From NCBI GenBank assembly GCA_963205275.1, contig CAUJIH010000023.1:1-47937 (forward strand): a stretch of 47,937 nt of DNA. Reading direction: 5' to 3'. Both the position numbers and the translations under genes were made by a program. Source of the stretch: Verrucomicrobiota bacterium (GTDB lineage: Bacteria; Verrucomicrobiota; Verrucomicrobiia; Verrucomicrobiales; DEV007). The notes beneath the pieces were generated by a model. The model was not told the DNA's origin. It did no database searches and saw only the letters and a list, made by a program, of their open reading frames with translations. Positions 18,838 to 27,960 of the stretch are shown here, piece after piece. Numbering within the stretch: position 1 is the first letter of the stretch; every line of letters begins with the position of its first letter.

Positions 18838-21800
18838 TTAATATTCGGCGAAGGCCGGGATGAAATCGTCATCACGCTCGGGTCCAGAATTGCCAACAGC
18901 AATATCTAGTCCGAGGCTCTGCATTTCCTTAATAAGGACATTGAAGGATTCCGGAGTCCCCGCTTCGAGGGAGCAGTCCCCCTTCACGATTGACTCGTAG
19001 ATGCGAGTACGGCCTTGGACATCGTCAGATTTCACCGTCAGAAGCTCCTGCAGCGTATACGCCGCACCGTATGCCTCAAGCGCCCAGACTTCCATCTCGC
19101 CGAATCTCTGTCCACCGTACTGAGCCTTGCCGCCCAGCGGCTGTTGAGTGACCAAAGAGTAAGGACCGACAGCCCGTGCATGGATCTTATCCTGAACCAA
19201 GTGATTGAGTTTCAACATGTAAATGATACCAACTACAACGGGCTGATAGAAGGCGTCACCTGTGCGTCCGTCGTAGAGCGTGGACTTGCCTGTAGTACTG
19301 ATCCACTTGAAACCCTCCTTCTTCTTCGCCTCCTCCATATAGGCGACGATCTTGTGTTCTTCGATCCCGTCGAACACCGGAGTAGCCACCTTGAAGCCGA
19401 GAGCCTTAGCAGCGACTCCGAGGTGCGTTTCCAAGACCTGTCCGATATTCATCCGGCTTGGCACGCCCAGTGGATTCAGACAGATATCGACCGGAGTTCC
19501 GTCTTCTAGGAAGGGCATGTCGGCTTCAGCCACGATAGTGGCGACCACTCCCTTGTTCCCGTGACGTCCTGCCATTTTATCCCCGACAGAAAGTTTACGC
19601 TTCTTGGCAATGAAGACCTTCACCTGTTTCACCACCCCTTGGTCAGCGTCTTCACCAGACTCGATTCGGTCGAGTTGGCGCTCGCGTTCGAGGTCCAGAT
19701 CTGCGAATTTCTGCTCGAATCCCGCGATGATTTCAAAAATCTTGACACGCACCGGACTCTTCTCCATTTCGATATTGGAGTAGTTCTCAGCAAGCTTGTG
19801 CAGGAAGGTCTTGGTAATCTTCTTGTTGGCTGGAATCAGAATTTCCCCCGTCCGGTTATTGGTAACATCGAGCGGAATGCGCTCGCCCATGAGGATCTCG
19901 GAAAGCTTTTCAGTCAGCTCTTCCGTCAACTCTTCATGACGACGACGATGTTCCTCGATGATCTGGCGCTGTTGCTTTTGCAACTCCTTCTGATCCGGCT
20001 TTTCCTTAGCTGTGGCACTGCGCGAGGAAACACGCACATCCATTACGATGCCCGTGCAACCCGAGGGAACTCGCAGTGATGTGTCCTTTACGTCAGCCGC
20101 TTTCTCTCCGAAAATCGCACGGAGAAGACGCTCTTCGGGCGCCAGTTCTGTCTCGCTCTTTGGTGTGATTTTACCGACTAGGATATCTCCCGGCTTCACC
20201 TCAGCACCAATGCGGATCACTCCGTCTGGCCCAAGATTCATCAGAGCTTCCTCTCCGACGTTCGGGATATCCCGTGTAATTTCTTCTGGTCCCAGCTTGG
20301 TATCCCGAGCGATCGTTTCGAATTCGTCGATATGAATGGAAGTATAAATGTCTTCCTTCACGATCCTCTCCGAGATCACGATCGCATCCTCGAAGTTGTA
20401 GCCGTTCCATGGCATGAACGCAACGAGGACATTTCGCCCGAGGGCAAGTTCTCCGTTCTCAGTGCACGGGCCATCGGCCAAGACCTGCCCCGCCTTCACT
20501 TTTTCTCCCCGGCGGATAATCGGAGTCTGATTGATGCAAGTTCCTGCATTCGAGCGCAAAAACTTTCGCAGTGGGTAAACATAGATCCCATTTTGCTCAT
20601 CGCCCTTCAACTTAAACGGATTCGTCAAGAACTGAGCCTCAGAGCAAGGCAGACTGCCGTCCTTCGTTACTACGATGATGTCAGCAGTCGCTGCGGCGAC
20701 GATGCCCGCCCCCTCTGACACCACGACGGCACGCGAATCACGAGCTACACGTCCCTCCATACCAGTGCCCACATAGGGGGACTCGGAAATCAGAAGTGGG
20801 ACACCCTGACGCTGCATATTCGCACCCATTAGAGCGCGGTTAGCGTCATCGTGCTCTAGGAAAGGAATTAGCGAAGCAGCTACCGAGATAATCTGCTTCG
20901 GTGAAACATCCATGTAAGTAGCACGCTCTGGCTCCACATCAATGAACTCACCTAGGTGGCGCACAGTAATCTTCTCTTTCAGGAAGTTCCCCTTACTATC
21001 GATGGGATTGTTGGCCTGAGCAATGAGATAACTTTCTTCCTGATCGGCCGTGAGATAGTCGATCTTCTTTGACACCTTCCCTTTCACGATTCGTCGATAG
21101 GGAGTTTCGATGAAGCCGAACTCATTCACTCGAGCGAAACAGCTCATCGAATTGATGAGCCCGATGTTCGGACCTTCAGGAGTCTCGATCGGGCAAATTC
21201 GCCCATAGTGCGAGGCATGTACGTCGCGCACCTCGAATCCAGCGCGATCCCGATTCAGTCCACCAGGTCCCAAGGCAGAAAGGCGTCTCTTATGCGTTAA
21301 CTCGGACAGAGGGTTAATCTGGTCCATGAATTGGCTCAACTGAGAGCGACCAAAAAAGTCACGTATCACAGAGGTGAGAGCCTTCGGATTGATTAACTTT
21401 GAGGGAGTAAGCCCATCGAGAGTGAAGTCGAACATCGTCATTCTCTCCTTCACCATGCGCTCAGTCCGGGAAATTCCCACTCGACACTGATTCCCCAGAA
21501 GCTCGCCCACCGCACGGATTCGCCGACTACCGAGGTGATCGATATCGTCGAGCACCCCTTCGCCGCGGCGTAGTCGAAAGAGATAGCCCATAGAAACAAG
21601 AAAATCGTCAGCGGTCAAAACTCGCTCATTCTCATCCACATCGAGATCGAGCTTTTGATTCATTTTGTAACGTCCAACCCGCGTTAGATCGTATCTCTTT
21701 GCATCGAAGAAGAGACGTTTCAGCAAGCTGCGGGCATTGGCCACCGTCGGCGGATCACCAGGACGCAGCTTGCGATAAATGTCCTTGAGCGCCTCTTCCT

Positions 21801-22689
21801 CATTCGATGCAGGATCCTTACGCAGAGACTTGATTAATAGATCATCGTGCGACGCTGAAACACAAGGCACTGATTTAACCCCTAGATCGTGAAGCTTTTT
21901 AGCAACGGCAGGAGTTAAAGGCTCATACGCCTTCGCAACAACCACATCGCCGTCGAGCACGTCGTTGAAGATAATCTTGTTTACCAAGTCCGCCTCGTCC
22001 ATCGATGCGGTGATCTTCAGCTTTTCGATCTCGTAAAACTGTTCAATAATCTCTTCATCCGTCGGATAGCCGATTACGCGAAGGAAAGTAGTAGCCAAGA
22101 ACTTCCGGCGGCGGCGGCGACGATCCAAATAAACATACAAGAGATCGTTGATATCGAATTGCACTTCCATCCAAGTCCCTCGATCCGGAATGATGCGGAA
22201 GCCGTAGAGGATCTTGCCGTTCATATGCGGGTTGGTCTCGAAACACACACCTGGCGAACGATGCAGCTGACTAACGATTACTCGCTCTGCACCATTAATC
22301 ACGAACGTTCCACGACGTGTCATCATGGGAAGTTCGCCCATATAAACGCGCTCCTCGCGGGTGCCTGATTCATCAGAAAGTGAAAAGGTCACATACAGTG
22401 GCGCACTGAATGTCTCGCCCTCACGAAGTGACTCCAGAGCAGACGCCTTGGATTCCCCTACCTCGTACTTCACAAAGTCGAGGGTGAATTTCTCATCGTA
22501 ACTCAGAATCGGGAATACTTCCCTGAAAACAGACTGCAATCCGGTCTGCACACGAGATTCGGGAGCGACATCCTGTTGGAGGAACTCCTTGTATGAATCG
22601 AGTTGTACCTCGATGAGATTCGGCGTTTCTATCGCCTCCTCAATGTCACCAAAGTATAAACGCTCAAGTTTTTCGGGTCGAACTGACAT
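18838..22689 (-). CDS. rpoB: DNA-directed RNA polymerase subunit beta
   Basis: 1283 residues from ATG 22689, with the expected opening [18 protein letters not shown]. An in-frame ATG at 22821 would add a low-complexity basic stretch that is really the attenuator hairpin region, so it is rejected. The rifampicin region reads [20 protein letters not shown] then RLSALGPGG, with drug-sensitive residues at the usual Asp, His and Ser positions. [12 protein letters not shown] and [19 protein letters not shown] are present, the latter with the Lys residues near the active site. The C-terminal [13 protein letters not shown] motif is present too. It is separated from rplL by about 280 bases carrying two hairpins, unlike the tight spacing elsewhere in the operon. 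Confidence 0.98.
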   Translation of the reverse strand: MSVRPEKLERLYFGDIEEAIETPNLIEVQLDSYKEFLQQDVAPESRVQTGLQSVFREVFPILSYDEKFTLDFVKYEVGESKASALESLREGETFSAPLYVTFSLSDESGTREERVYMGELPMMTRRGTFVINGAERVIVSQLHRSPGVCFETNPHMNGKILYGFRIIPDRGTWMEVQFDINDLLYVYLDRRRRRRKFLATTFLRVIGYPTDEEIIEQFYEIEKLKITASMDEADLVNKIIFNDVLDGDVVVAKAYEPLTPAVAKKLHDLGVKSVPCVSASHDDLLIKSLRKDPASNEEEALKDIYRKLRPGDPPTVANARSLLKRLFFDAKRYDLTRVGRYKMNQKLDLDVDENERVLTADDFLVSMGYLFRLRRGEGVLDDIDHLGSRRIRAVGELLGNQCRVGISRTERMVKERMTMFDFTLDGLTPSKLINPKALTSVIRDFFGRSQLSQFMDQINPLSELTHKRRLSALGPGGLNRDRAGFEVRDVHASHYGRICPIETPEGPNIGLINSMSCFARVNEFGFIETPYRRIVKGKVSKKIDYLTADQEESYLIAQANNPIDSKGNFLKEKITVRHLGEFIDVEPERATYMDVSPKQIISVAASLIPFLEHDDANRALMGANMQRQGVPLLISESPYVGTGMEGRVARDSRAVVVSEGAGIVAAATADIIVVTKDGSLPCSEAQFLTNPFKLKGDEQNGIYVYPLRKFLRSNAGTCINQTPIIRRGEKVKAGQVLADGPCTENGELALGRNVLVAFMPWNGYNFEDAIVISERIVKEDIYTSIHIDEFETIARDTKLGPEEITRDIPNVGEEALMNLGPDGVIRIGAEVKPGDILVGKITPKSETELAPEERLLRAIFGEKAADVKDTSLRVPSGCTGIVMDVRVSSRSATAKEKPDQKELQKQQRQIIEEHRRRHEELTEELTEKLSEILMGERIPLDVTNNRTGEILIPANKKITKTFLHKLAENYSNIEMEKSPVRVKIFEIIAGFEQKFADLDLERERQLDRIESGEDADQGVVKQVKVFIAKKRKLSVGDKMAGRHGNKGVVATIVAEADMPFLEDGTPVDICLNPLGVPSRMNIGQVLETHLGVAAKALGFKVATPVFDGIEEHKIVAYMEEAKKKEGFKWISTTGKSTLYDGRTGDAFYQPVVVGIIYMLKLNHLVQDKIHARAVGPYSLVTQQPLGGKAQYGGQRFGEMEVWALEAYGAAYTLQELLTVKSDDVQGRTRIYESIVKGDCSLEAGTPESFNVLIKEMQSLGLDIAVGNSGPERDDDFIPAFAEY

Positions 22690-22792
22690 AGGACGGAGTG
22701 GTGGGGGTCTGGGTTGCGCTACATGTCGCCAGCCTAACGGACACACCGCTCCCGGGAGGACGGGGATACGTTGCCGAGAGCTGGAGGTCGCC

Positions 22793-22849
22793 AAAAAAGC
22801 GACGGCGAAGCCGATGCGCATATCGCACGCACCGGATTCGGCGTCGCTT
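22793..22849 (-). terminator. Attenuator-like hairpin between rplL and rpoB
   Basis: On the minus strand, two 22-base arms (22828-22849 and 22797-22818) pair with two mismatches and one G-U wobble around a 9-base loop. The stem is followed at once by a run of six T bases (complement of 22793-22798). This has the form of a Rho-independent terminator placed 104 bases before rpoB. In E. coli a partial terminator in the same gap lowers rpoBC expression relative to the ribosomal proteins, so a similar role is the natural reading. A stem with mismatches suits partial termination. Confidence 0.7.
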
Positions 22850-22923
22850 CAAGAATACGGAATTAGAATAGCCACTTTTTGTTACCTACGCCTGTGCGTA
22901 GTAGTGAATGAAAATGTGGACAG

Positions 22924-22949
22924 CCCCAGCTCGTTCGCACGAGCCGGGG
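22924..22949 (-). promoter_or_regulatory. Hairpin in the rplL-rpoB spacer
   Basis: A GC-rich 11-bp stem with one mismatch and a 4-base loop (CCCC-GCTCGT paired with ACGAGC-GGGG) begins 21 bases after the rplL stop. No T-tract follows on the minus strand, so it is unlikely to be a terminator. It could be an mRNA processing site or a 3' end stabiliser for the rplJL message, as RNase III sites are in the equivalent E. coli gap. Function is inference. Confidence 0.45.
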
Positions 22950-22969
22950 AAAATAAACTGCCTTCGATC

Positions 22970-23350
22970 TTACTTAATCTCGACTTTAGCACCAGCTTCT
23001 TCAAGCTTGACCTTAATCGCAGCCGACTCGTCTTTCGAAACTCCTTCTTTGATGGGGGTGGGAGCCTTCTCGACGAGAGCCTTCGCATCGGCGAGGCCCA
23101 ATCCCGGGACAGCTTCACGAACGGCCTTAATCACGCCAATCTTATTCTCACCGAAGGAGGTGAGGATGACGTCAAACTCCGTCTTTTCTTCAGCAGCGGC
23201 TTCACCACCACCTGCTGCGGGAGCGGCGGCCACAGCGACTGGAGCAGCGGCGCTAACGCCCCATTTTTCTTCAAGTGCCTTCACAAGGTCGGCGATTTCA
23301 AGAACGGTAAGACCGCTCAACTGTTCTACGAGTGCATTTGTATCTGCCAT
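22970..23350 (-). CDS. rplL: 50S ribosomal protein L7/L12
   Basis: 126 residues from ATG 23350 ([10 protein letters not shown]). The protein has the N-terminal dimerisation domain, an alanine- and glycine-rich flexible hinge near residues 38-55, and the globular C-terminal factor-binding domain with [20 protein letters not shown] and K before ALVEKAP. It forms the ribosomal stalk with L10 and recruits translational GTPases. An upstream in-frame start at 23392 would add 14 residues not found in the family. It follows rplJ after a 155-base gap, longer than the other ribosomal-protein gaps here, and precedes the attenuator. Confidence 0.98.
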   Translation of the reverse strand: MADTNALVEQLSGLTVLEIADLVKALEEKWGVSAAAPVAVAAAPAAGGGEAAAEEKTEFDVILTSFGENKIGVIKAVREAVPGLGLADAKALVEKAPTPIKEGVSKDESAAIKVKLEEAGAKVEIK

Positions 23351-23505
23351 AACTAATTTTGGGTATCGTCGCGCCGAGAAGCGCCCCGGCAATTAAGATC
23401 TCACGCCTGAGATTCGACAAGGAACCCGGTTAATGATGTTTGTTTGTTTGAGACTCCTATTGGGAGATTTGAAAAGTAATGAAAGAATTTCTATTAGTCA
23501 GAGTT

Positions 23506-24018
23506 TCAGCCTTGATCGGCCTTCGCCTGAAGAACACGAGCAAGTGACGCCCCAGGCTCGTTGAGCAGGCGAACAAACTGTTGAGCAGGCGTTTGAAACA
23601 GGCCGAGCAATTGAGCACGCAGGCTATCCATCGGAGGTAGATCGGCGATAGCTTCGACTTGCGCCTTGTTCAGCAAGGCTCCATCCAGAACCCCACCTCT
23701 AATTTCAAGCTTTTTAATTTCCTTCGAATATGTCTTGAGAATTTTCGCTACTGCACAGACATCACCCGTACCAATAGCGACAGCCGTCTGACCACCGAGC
23801 ATATCCGCGAGACCTTCCGGGTATTCTGCAGCAGCGGCAGCCAGTCTGACAAACGTATTCTTAGTTACTTGAAGCTTACCGGCTTGCTCGGATAGACGTC
23901 TACGCAATCCCTCGAATTCCGCCACCTTCATGCCCGAATAGTCAACAACGATCAGATATGGTGATTCATTGATTCGAGCGAGAAGATCATCGATCACGAT
24001 TTGCTTGAGAGCTTTCAT
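23506..24018 (-). CDS. rplJ: 50S ribosomal protein L10
   Basis: 170 residues, the scaffold protein of the ribosomal stalk that binds 23S rRNA and L7/L12 dimers. The YLIVVDYSGMKVAEFEGLRR segment near residue 22, VTKNTFVRLA near 50 and a C-terminal helix for L12 binding (PAQQFVRLLNEPGASLARVL) are visible. It starts at ATG 24018, only 35 bases after the rplA stop, leaving no room for the large L10 leader that regulates this gene in other bacteria. Regulation must therefore lie elsewhere or inside rplA. Confidence 0.97.
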   Translation of the reverse strand: MKALKQIVIDDLLARINESPYLIVVDYSGMKVAEFEGLRRRLSEQAGKLQVTKNTFVRLAAAAAEYPEGLADMLGGQTAVAIGTGDVCAVAKILKTYSKEIKKLEIRGGVLDGALLNKAQVEAIADLPPMDSLRAQLLGLFQTPAQQFVRLLNEPGASLARVLQAKADQG

Positions 24019-24053
24019 AAATAGAGAAATATTCAGTGTAAAGAATCAACGAA

Positions 24054-24749
24054 TCACTGCCACTTGGAAACATCAAATCGAAGTCCAGGAGTCATAGTCG
24101 CCGCGAGCGTACCAGTTTGAATAAAAATCCCCTTAGCGGATGCGGGCCGCGCCGATGCGATGGAATCGATAATGGCTCGGCCATTCTCTACCAACATATT
24201 TTCTTCGAAGGAGAGTTTTCCAATGGGGGCAGAGATGTTTCCGTTCTTGTCCAACTTGAAGTCGATCCGTCCAGCCTTTACAGCCTTTACAGCGCCGGCA
24301 GTATCATCGGTAACAGTCCCGGTTTTGGGATTCGGCATCAGACCACGAGGACCGAGCTGCCTCCCTAGCTTCCGAACTTCAGACATGGCAGAAGGAGTCG
24401 CGATAACGACATCGAAATCCATAAACCCACCCATCACTTCCTTAATCAAAGCTTCATATCCAACGATTTCAGCGCCGGCATTCTTCGCCTCAGTCGCCGC
24501 TTCGCCCTCGGCAAAAACCAGCACTCGAACATCTTTGCCTGTGCCATGTGGGAGGGGACAGGTACCGCGTACCATCTGATCGGACTGGCGCGGATCGACT
24601 CCGAGATGAAAACTGAGCGTAACCGTCTGATCGAACTTTGGCGCGGGCAGTGTTTTCACCAACGCCACAGCGTCTGCCAAGCTGTACACACGGTTCGCAT
24701 CTACAAGTGCCGATGCTGCCTTATATCGTTTACTACGAGTTGTTGCCAT
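24054..24749 (-). CDS. rplA: 50S ribosomal protein L1
   Basis: 231 residues, a component of the mobile L1 stalk that helps release deacylated tRNA and often represses its own operon. Visible landmarks are TVTLSFHLGVDPRQSDQMVR near residue 42, GPRGLMPNPKTGTVT near 130 and the C-terminal KGIFIQTGTLAATMTPG. Length and motifs are typical. It lies 71 bases after rplK on the same strand in the classical L11-L1 pair. No Shine-Dalgarno motif precedes ATG 24749. Confidence 0.98.
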   Translation of the reverse strand: MATTRSKRYKAASALVDANRVYSLADAVALVKTLPAPKFDQTVTLSFHLGVDPRQSDQMVRGTCPLPHGTGKDVRVLVFAEGEAATEAKNAGAEIVGYEALIKEVMGGFMDFDVVIATPSAMSEVRKLGRQLGPRGLMPNPKTGTVTDDTAGAVKAVKAGRIDFKLDKNGNISAPIGKLSFEENMLVENGRAIIDSIASARPASAKGIFIQTGTLAATMTPGLRFDVSKWQ

Positions 24750-24820
24750 AATGAAGTGACAGTTCTGACGGACGAATTTCCATCGCCCTCCTGTCTTGGA
24801 TTGTGATTAAAACAATAAAA

Positions 24821-25246
24821 TTAGCCTTCGATCTCTAGACCCATCTGACGAGCCGTTCCCGCAAGAATCCTTGCCGCCATTTCTTCATCTCGAGTATTCA
24901 TATCCTCCATTTTGATCCGAGCGACTTCGAGAAGCTTTGCCTTAGTGAGCTTCCCAACCTTCTTTTTATTCGGCTCATTTGAACCGGCGGCAATTGCCGC
25001 CGCCTTCTTCAAAAGCACCGCTGCCGGGGGCTTTTTCGTAATAAAGGTAAAACTCTTGTCCGAATACACACTAATGACCACAGGAAGAATTTCACCGTCA
25101 CCCCCTTGAGTCTGAGCATTGAACTGCTTGCAGAATTCCATGATATTCACTCCAGCTTGTCCGAGAGCCGGTCCAACTGGCGGGGAGGGGTTCGCTTTCC
25201 CGGCGGGAATCTGAAGTTTGATCTGTTTGACAATTTCTTTTGCCAT
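24821..25246 (-). CDS. rplK: 50S ribosomal protein L11
   Basis: 141 residues, part of the GTPase-associated centre of the large subunit. The N-terminal [20 protein letters not shown] contains the paired prolines of the thiostrepton and methyltransferase region. [18 protein letters not shown] and a C-terminal rRNA-binding domain ending MGLEIEG follow. The gene sits 54 bases after nusG and starts at ATG 25246 behind an A-rich leader (ACAGAGCAAA) without a Shine-Dalgarno motif. Confidence 0.98.
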   Translation of the reverse strand: MAKEIVKQIKLQIPAGKANPSPPVGPALGQAGVNIMEFCKQFNAQTQGGDGEILPVVISVYSDKSFTFITKKPPAAVLLKKAAAIAAGSNEPNKKKVGKLTKAKLLEVARIKMEDMNTRDEEMAARILAGTARQMGLEIEG

Positions 25247-25300
25247 TTTGCTCTGTGTTTAAAAAATTGATAATTTGTATTAGCTCGGATGAGGACGTAT

Positions 25301-25870
25301 TCAGCCTAGTTCTACCTGCCAGTATTCTAGCGGCACCAGCGTCTCTCGTCCGAAAATATTAATAGACACCAGCACCTCGCCCTTCGATTCGTTAATCTCA
25401 GCAATCACTCCATTCTGTCCCTGGAAGGGTCCATCATTCACAATTACTGAATCGCCCGCCTCGAAACTAATTGCTGGCTTCACACCGCTCTGCCTCTCTC
25501 GAATCTGAGCAAGCATTCCCTCGACTTCCTTCTTCGGCATCGGAAGCGGATTCCCCTTGGTTCCAGCGAAGTTAATTACTCCATCGGTATCACGAATGAA
25601 ATACCACGTCCGATCAACGAGGGTATTATCCTCATTGAGCAGGTGCATATTCATAATGATATATCCGGGAAAGAATTTTCGATTCGCCTCACGACGCTGA
25701 CCTGCTCGCACTTCCGCAACCCTCTCCTGCGGAACAATCACCTCGTAGATCAGATCAGACATTTCCTCGAGATCCACCCGACGTCGGATGTTTTCACAAA
25801 TCCTGGACTCCTGGCCGGACAGTACCTGCACCACATACCATTGATCTTGCGCTGATGGAATCGTCGCCAT
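25301..25870 (-). CDS. nusG: Transcription termination/antitermination factor NusG
   Basis: 189 residues. The N-terminal NGN domain (QWYVVQVLSGQESRICENIR, then PGYIIMNMHL) binds the RNA polymerase clamp. The C-terminal KOW domain (FEAGDSVIVNDGPFQGQNGV) contacts Rho or ribosomal S10. It has the normal length of the housekeeping paralogue and its normal place between secE and rplK. It ends in LEYWQVELG. It starts at ATG 25870, 29 bases after the secE stop. Confidence 0.97.
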   Translation of the reverse strand: MATIPSAQDQWYVVQVLSGQESRICENIRRRVDLEEMSDLIYEVIVPQERVAEVRAGQRREANRKFFPGYIIMNMHLLNEDNTLVDRTWYFIRDTDGVINFAGTKGNPLPMPKKEVEGMLAQIRERQSGVKPAISFEAGDSVIVNDGPFQGQNGVIAEINESKGEVLVSINIFGRETLVPLEYWQVELG

Positions 25871-25899
25871 TTACGGATTTCGTATGAATTAATCGAGCC

Positions 25900-26115
25900 T
25901 CAAAATCCTGAGGTAATAAAAGAGATAGCGTTCCGCATTGCGAAGTCGATGGTCGCAACAAACGCACCTAGGAGAGTCATGGCAACAAGCACCACGACTG
26001 AGGAGTCAATCAACTGCTTGTATTTCTTGACACCTCTCTCCTTCGGATCCCAAGGCCATGCTGCCTTGCGGAGTTCCGCACGCACCGAGGCGAGATATTC
26101 ACGAATTTTCTTCAT
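25900..26115 (-). CDS. secE: Preprotein translocase subunit SecE
   Basis: 71 residues from ATG 26115, a single-span SecE of the short type. The amphipathic segment RAELRKAAWPWDPKERGVKK carries the conserved W-P motif, and one membrane helix follows (VVVLVAMTLLGAFVATIDFA). It clamps SecY in the inner-membrane translocon. An in-frame upstream start at 26190 would run into the tRNA-Trp gene and is rejected. It sits between tRNA-Trp and nusG, as in many bacteria. Confidence 0.95.
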   Translation of the reverse strand: MKKIREYLASVRAELRKAAWPWDPKERGVKKYKQLIDSSVVVLVAMTLLGAFVATIDFAMRNAISFITSGF

Positions 26116-26160
26116 CACTTGATTTGACTGATAGGATTCCGCATACGCTTTCGTTCGAGG

Positions 26161-26236
26161 TGGCAGGGCAGGCGAGACTCGAACTCGCAACCAACGGTTT
26201 TGGAGACCGCTACTCTACCAATTGAGCTACTGCCCT
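26161..26236 (-). tRNA. tRNA-Trp (anticodon CCA)
   Basis: A 76-base cloverleaf on the minus strand: acceptor AGGGCAG pairs with CTGCCCT, the D-arm is GCTC-AATTGGTA-GAGT, the anticodon loop is CTCCAAA with anticodon CCA, and the T-arm is GCGAG-TTCGAGT-CTCGC. The discriminator is G and the 3' CCA is encoded. It stands 45 bases upstream of secE and downstream of tuf, so it is probably cut from the operon transcript. Confidence 0.96.
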
Positions 26237-26359
26237 GTTTGTCGAATCTAGTTTCGCCAATAAAGGAGGACAACCATTTATTGATTATCCCCCTTCGAAA
26301 ATTACTCGCCGCCAATTACCGAGCCGCGCTCAGCTCTTAGTCGCGAGATACTCGCCGGA

Positions 26360-27544
26360 TCACTCGATTACGTCAGCGACGCGACCCGCACCGACCGTCC
26401 GCCCACCTTCGCGGACAGCAAACCGAATCGTGCGCTCCATCGCAATCGGAGTAAGGAGCTCCACATCAATCGAAACATTATCCCCAGGCATCACCATCTC
26501 CACCCCTTCAGGCAGCGTGATGGACCCAGTTACGTCCGTTGTGCGGAAATAGAACTGAGGACGATAATTATTAAAGAATGCCGTGTGACGCCCTCCCTCA
26601 TCCTTGGTTAGGACATAGATTTCCGCCTTGAATTTGCGATGAGGCTTGATGGAACCGGGCTTAGCGATCACTTGACCACGCTCAACATCCGTCTTTTTCA
26701 AACCACGGAGCAGCAGGCCCACATTATCACCAGCACGCCCTTCGTCGAGCAATTTACGAAACATCTCGATGTCGGTAACCGTAGTCTTTTGAGTCGGGCG
26801 AATCCCGACGATCTCAACTTCACCCATCTTGTTGATCTTTCCACGCTCGATACGCCCGGTAGCCACCGTTCCACGGCCTTCAATCGAGAATACGTCTTCG
26901 ACCGGCATCAAAAATTCACCATCAATCGGACGCTCGGGCAGCGGAATGTATTCATCCACTGCTTCCATGAGCTTGTAAATCGCCTCGCGATACTTGACAT
27001 CACCTTCTAAGGCCTTGAGAGCCGACCCGCGCACAACCGGAATATCATCTCCAGGAAAGTCGTATTTACTAAGCAATTCACGAACCTCCATCTCGACCAA
27101 GTCAAGAAGCTCTTCATCGTCAACCATGTCAACCTTGTTCAGGAATACCACCAGAGCAGGAACTCCCACCTGGCGAGCCAACAGAATGTGTTCACGAGTC
27201 TGAGGCATCGGACCATCCGCTGCCGAAACCACCAGAATCGCTCCATCCATCTGCGCCGCGCCCGTGATCATGTTTTTCACATAGTCAGCATGCCCAGGGC
27301 AATCAACGTGAGCGTAGTGACGATTCGCTGTCTCATATTCGACGTGCGAGGTGGAAATCGTGATCCCGCGCTCACGCTCTTCGGGAGCACCGTCGATTTC
27401 GTCATACCCCTTACTCTGCGCCCATCCCTTTTCAGCTAGAGTTGCAGTGATCGCTGCAGTGAGAGTTGTCTTTCCGTGGTCAACGTGACCGATCGTCCCC
27501 ACGTTGACGTGCGGTTTCGTCCGTTCGAATGCTGCTTTGGCCAT
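26360..27544 (-). CDS. tuf: Elongation factor Tu
   Basis: 394 residues, the GTPase that delivers aminoacyl-tRNA to the ribosome. GTP-binding motifs are GHVDHGKTT (G1), ERGITI (switch I), [12 protein letters not shown] (G3), NKVDMVDD (G4) and SALKALEG (G5). Domain 2 and 3 motifs such as [20 protein letters not shown] and a C-terminal [12 protein letters not shown] are intact. It lies between two tRNA genes upstream of secE-nusG, the arrangement of the tufB operon. Only one copy is visible in this window. The start is ATG 27544 after an A-tract with no Shine-Dalgarno motif. Confidence 0.99.
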   Translation of the reverse strand: MAKAAFERTKPHVNVGTIGHVDHGKTTLTAAITATLAEKGWAQSKGYDEIDGAPEERERGITISTSHVEYETANRHYAHVDCPGHADYVKNMITGAAQMDGAILVVSAADGPMPQTREHILLARQVGVPALVVFLNKVDMVDDEELLDLVEMEVRELLSKYDFPGDDIPVVRGSALKALEGDVKYREAIYKLMEAVDEYIPLPERPIDGEFLMPVEDVFSIEGRGTVATGRIERGKINKMGEVEIVGIRPTQKTTVTDIEMFRKLLDEGRAGDNVGLLLRGLKKTDVERGQVIAKPGSIKPHRKFKAEIYVLTKDEGGRHTAFFNNYRPQFYFRTTDVTGSITLPEGVEMVMPGDNVSIDVELLTPIAMERTIRFAVREGGRTVGAGRVADVIE

Positions 27545-27652
27545 CTTTTTTTAACTGTGTTTTTTGCTAATGTCTCTGAATCTTTCTCCGCAAGGGCTTT
27601 TAGTTCCCACTTGTCGTTCTTTGCTTTCGTTACGATACCCGCTTGGCGCGAG

Positions 27653-27724
<72 letters not shown>

Positions 27725-27802
27725 TTTTCAGCACCTTGAGCCGGTGAGGCTTTTTCGCCTCGTAACTCAGGTATCCCAAATCTGCAAAGTCAACAAACCC
27801 TT

Positions 27803-27904
27803 AGAACTATCTCTGTTTCGAGAAAGCCCAAGGGCAAAAGCCAAACTGGCAGAATCAGGGGTGGAAGTTAATGGTGAAATGTTTCGTGTCAAAAAGATAG
27901 TTCT
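27803..27904. repeat. Separated 10-bp inverted repeat flanking the putative tuf-operon promoter
   Basis: AGAACTATCT at 27803-27812 and its exact complement AGATAGTTCT at 27895-27904 lie 82 bases apart. One arm abuts the candidate -35 element of the tRNA-Thr-tuf promoter and the other falls in the predicted leader. Possible meanings are a pair of operator half-sites, a DNA-loop site or a long-range RNA stem; nothing here decides between them. Confidence 0.5.
27865..27892 (-). promoter_or_regulatory. Candidate sigma-70 promoter of the tRNA-Thr-tuf superoperon
   Basis: On the minus strand a perfect -35 hexamer TTGACA (27887-27892) stands 16 bases before TAACTT (27865-27870), which matches the -10 consensus at three of six positions. 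It lies about 140 bases before tRNA-Thr in an A/T-rich gap. A second TTGACT at 27788-27793 has no good -10 partner. Assignment is tentative. Confidence 0.35.
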
Positions 27905-27960
27905 ATTTTTTAGATTTATTTTTTCTTTGAGCCATGGACCGGGATAGCGTCGGCTTTCCG

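Noticed and set aside
22690..22821. Possible 44-residue N-terminal extension of RpoB
   Set aside because: The extension is encoded by the spacer that carries the attenuator hairpin, is unlike any RpoB N-terminus, and the standard start [11 protein letters not shown] lies at 22689.
27744..27947. Small plus-strand open frame upstream of the AsmA-like gene
   Set aside because: It overlaps a region of promoter-like sequence and inverted repeats, has no recognisable motif and low-complexity ends; treated as non-coding.
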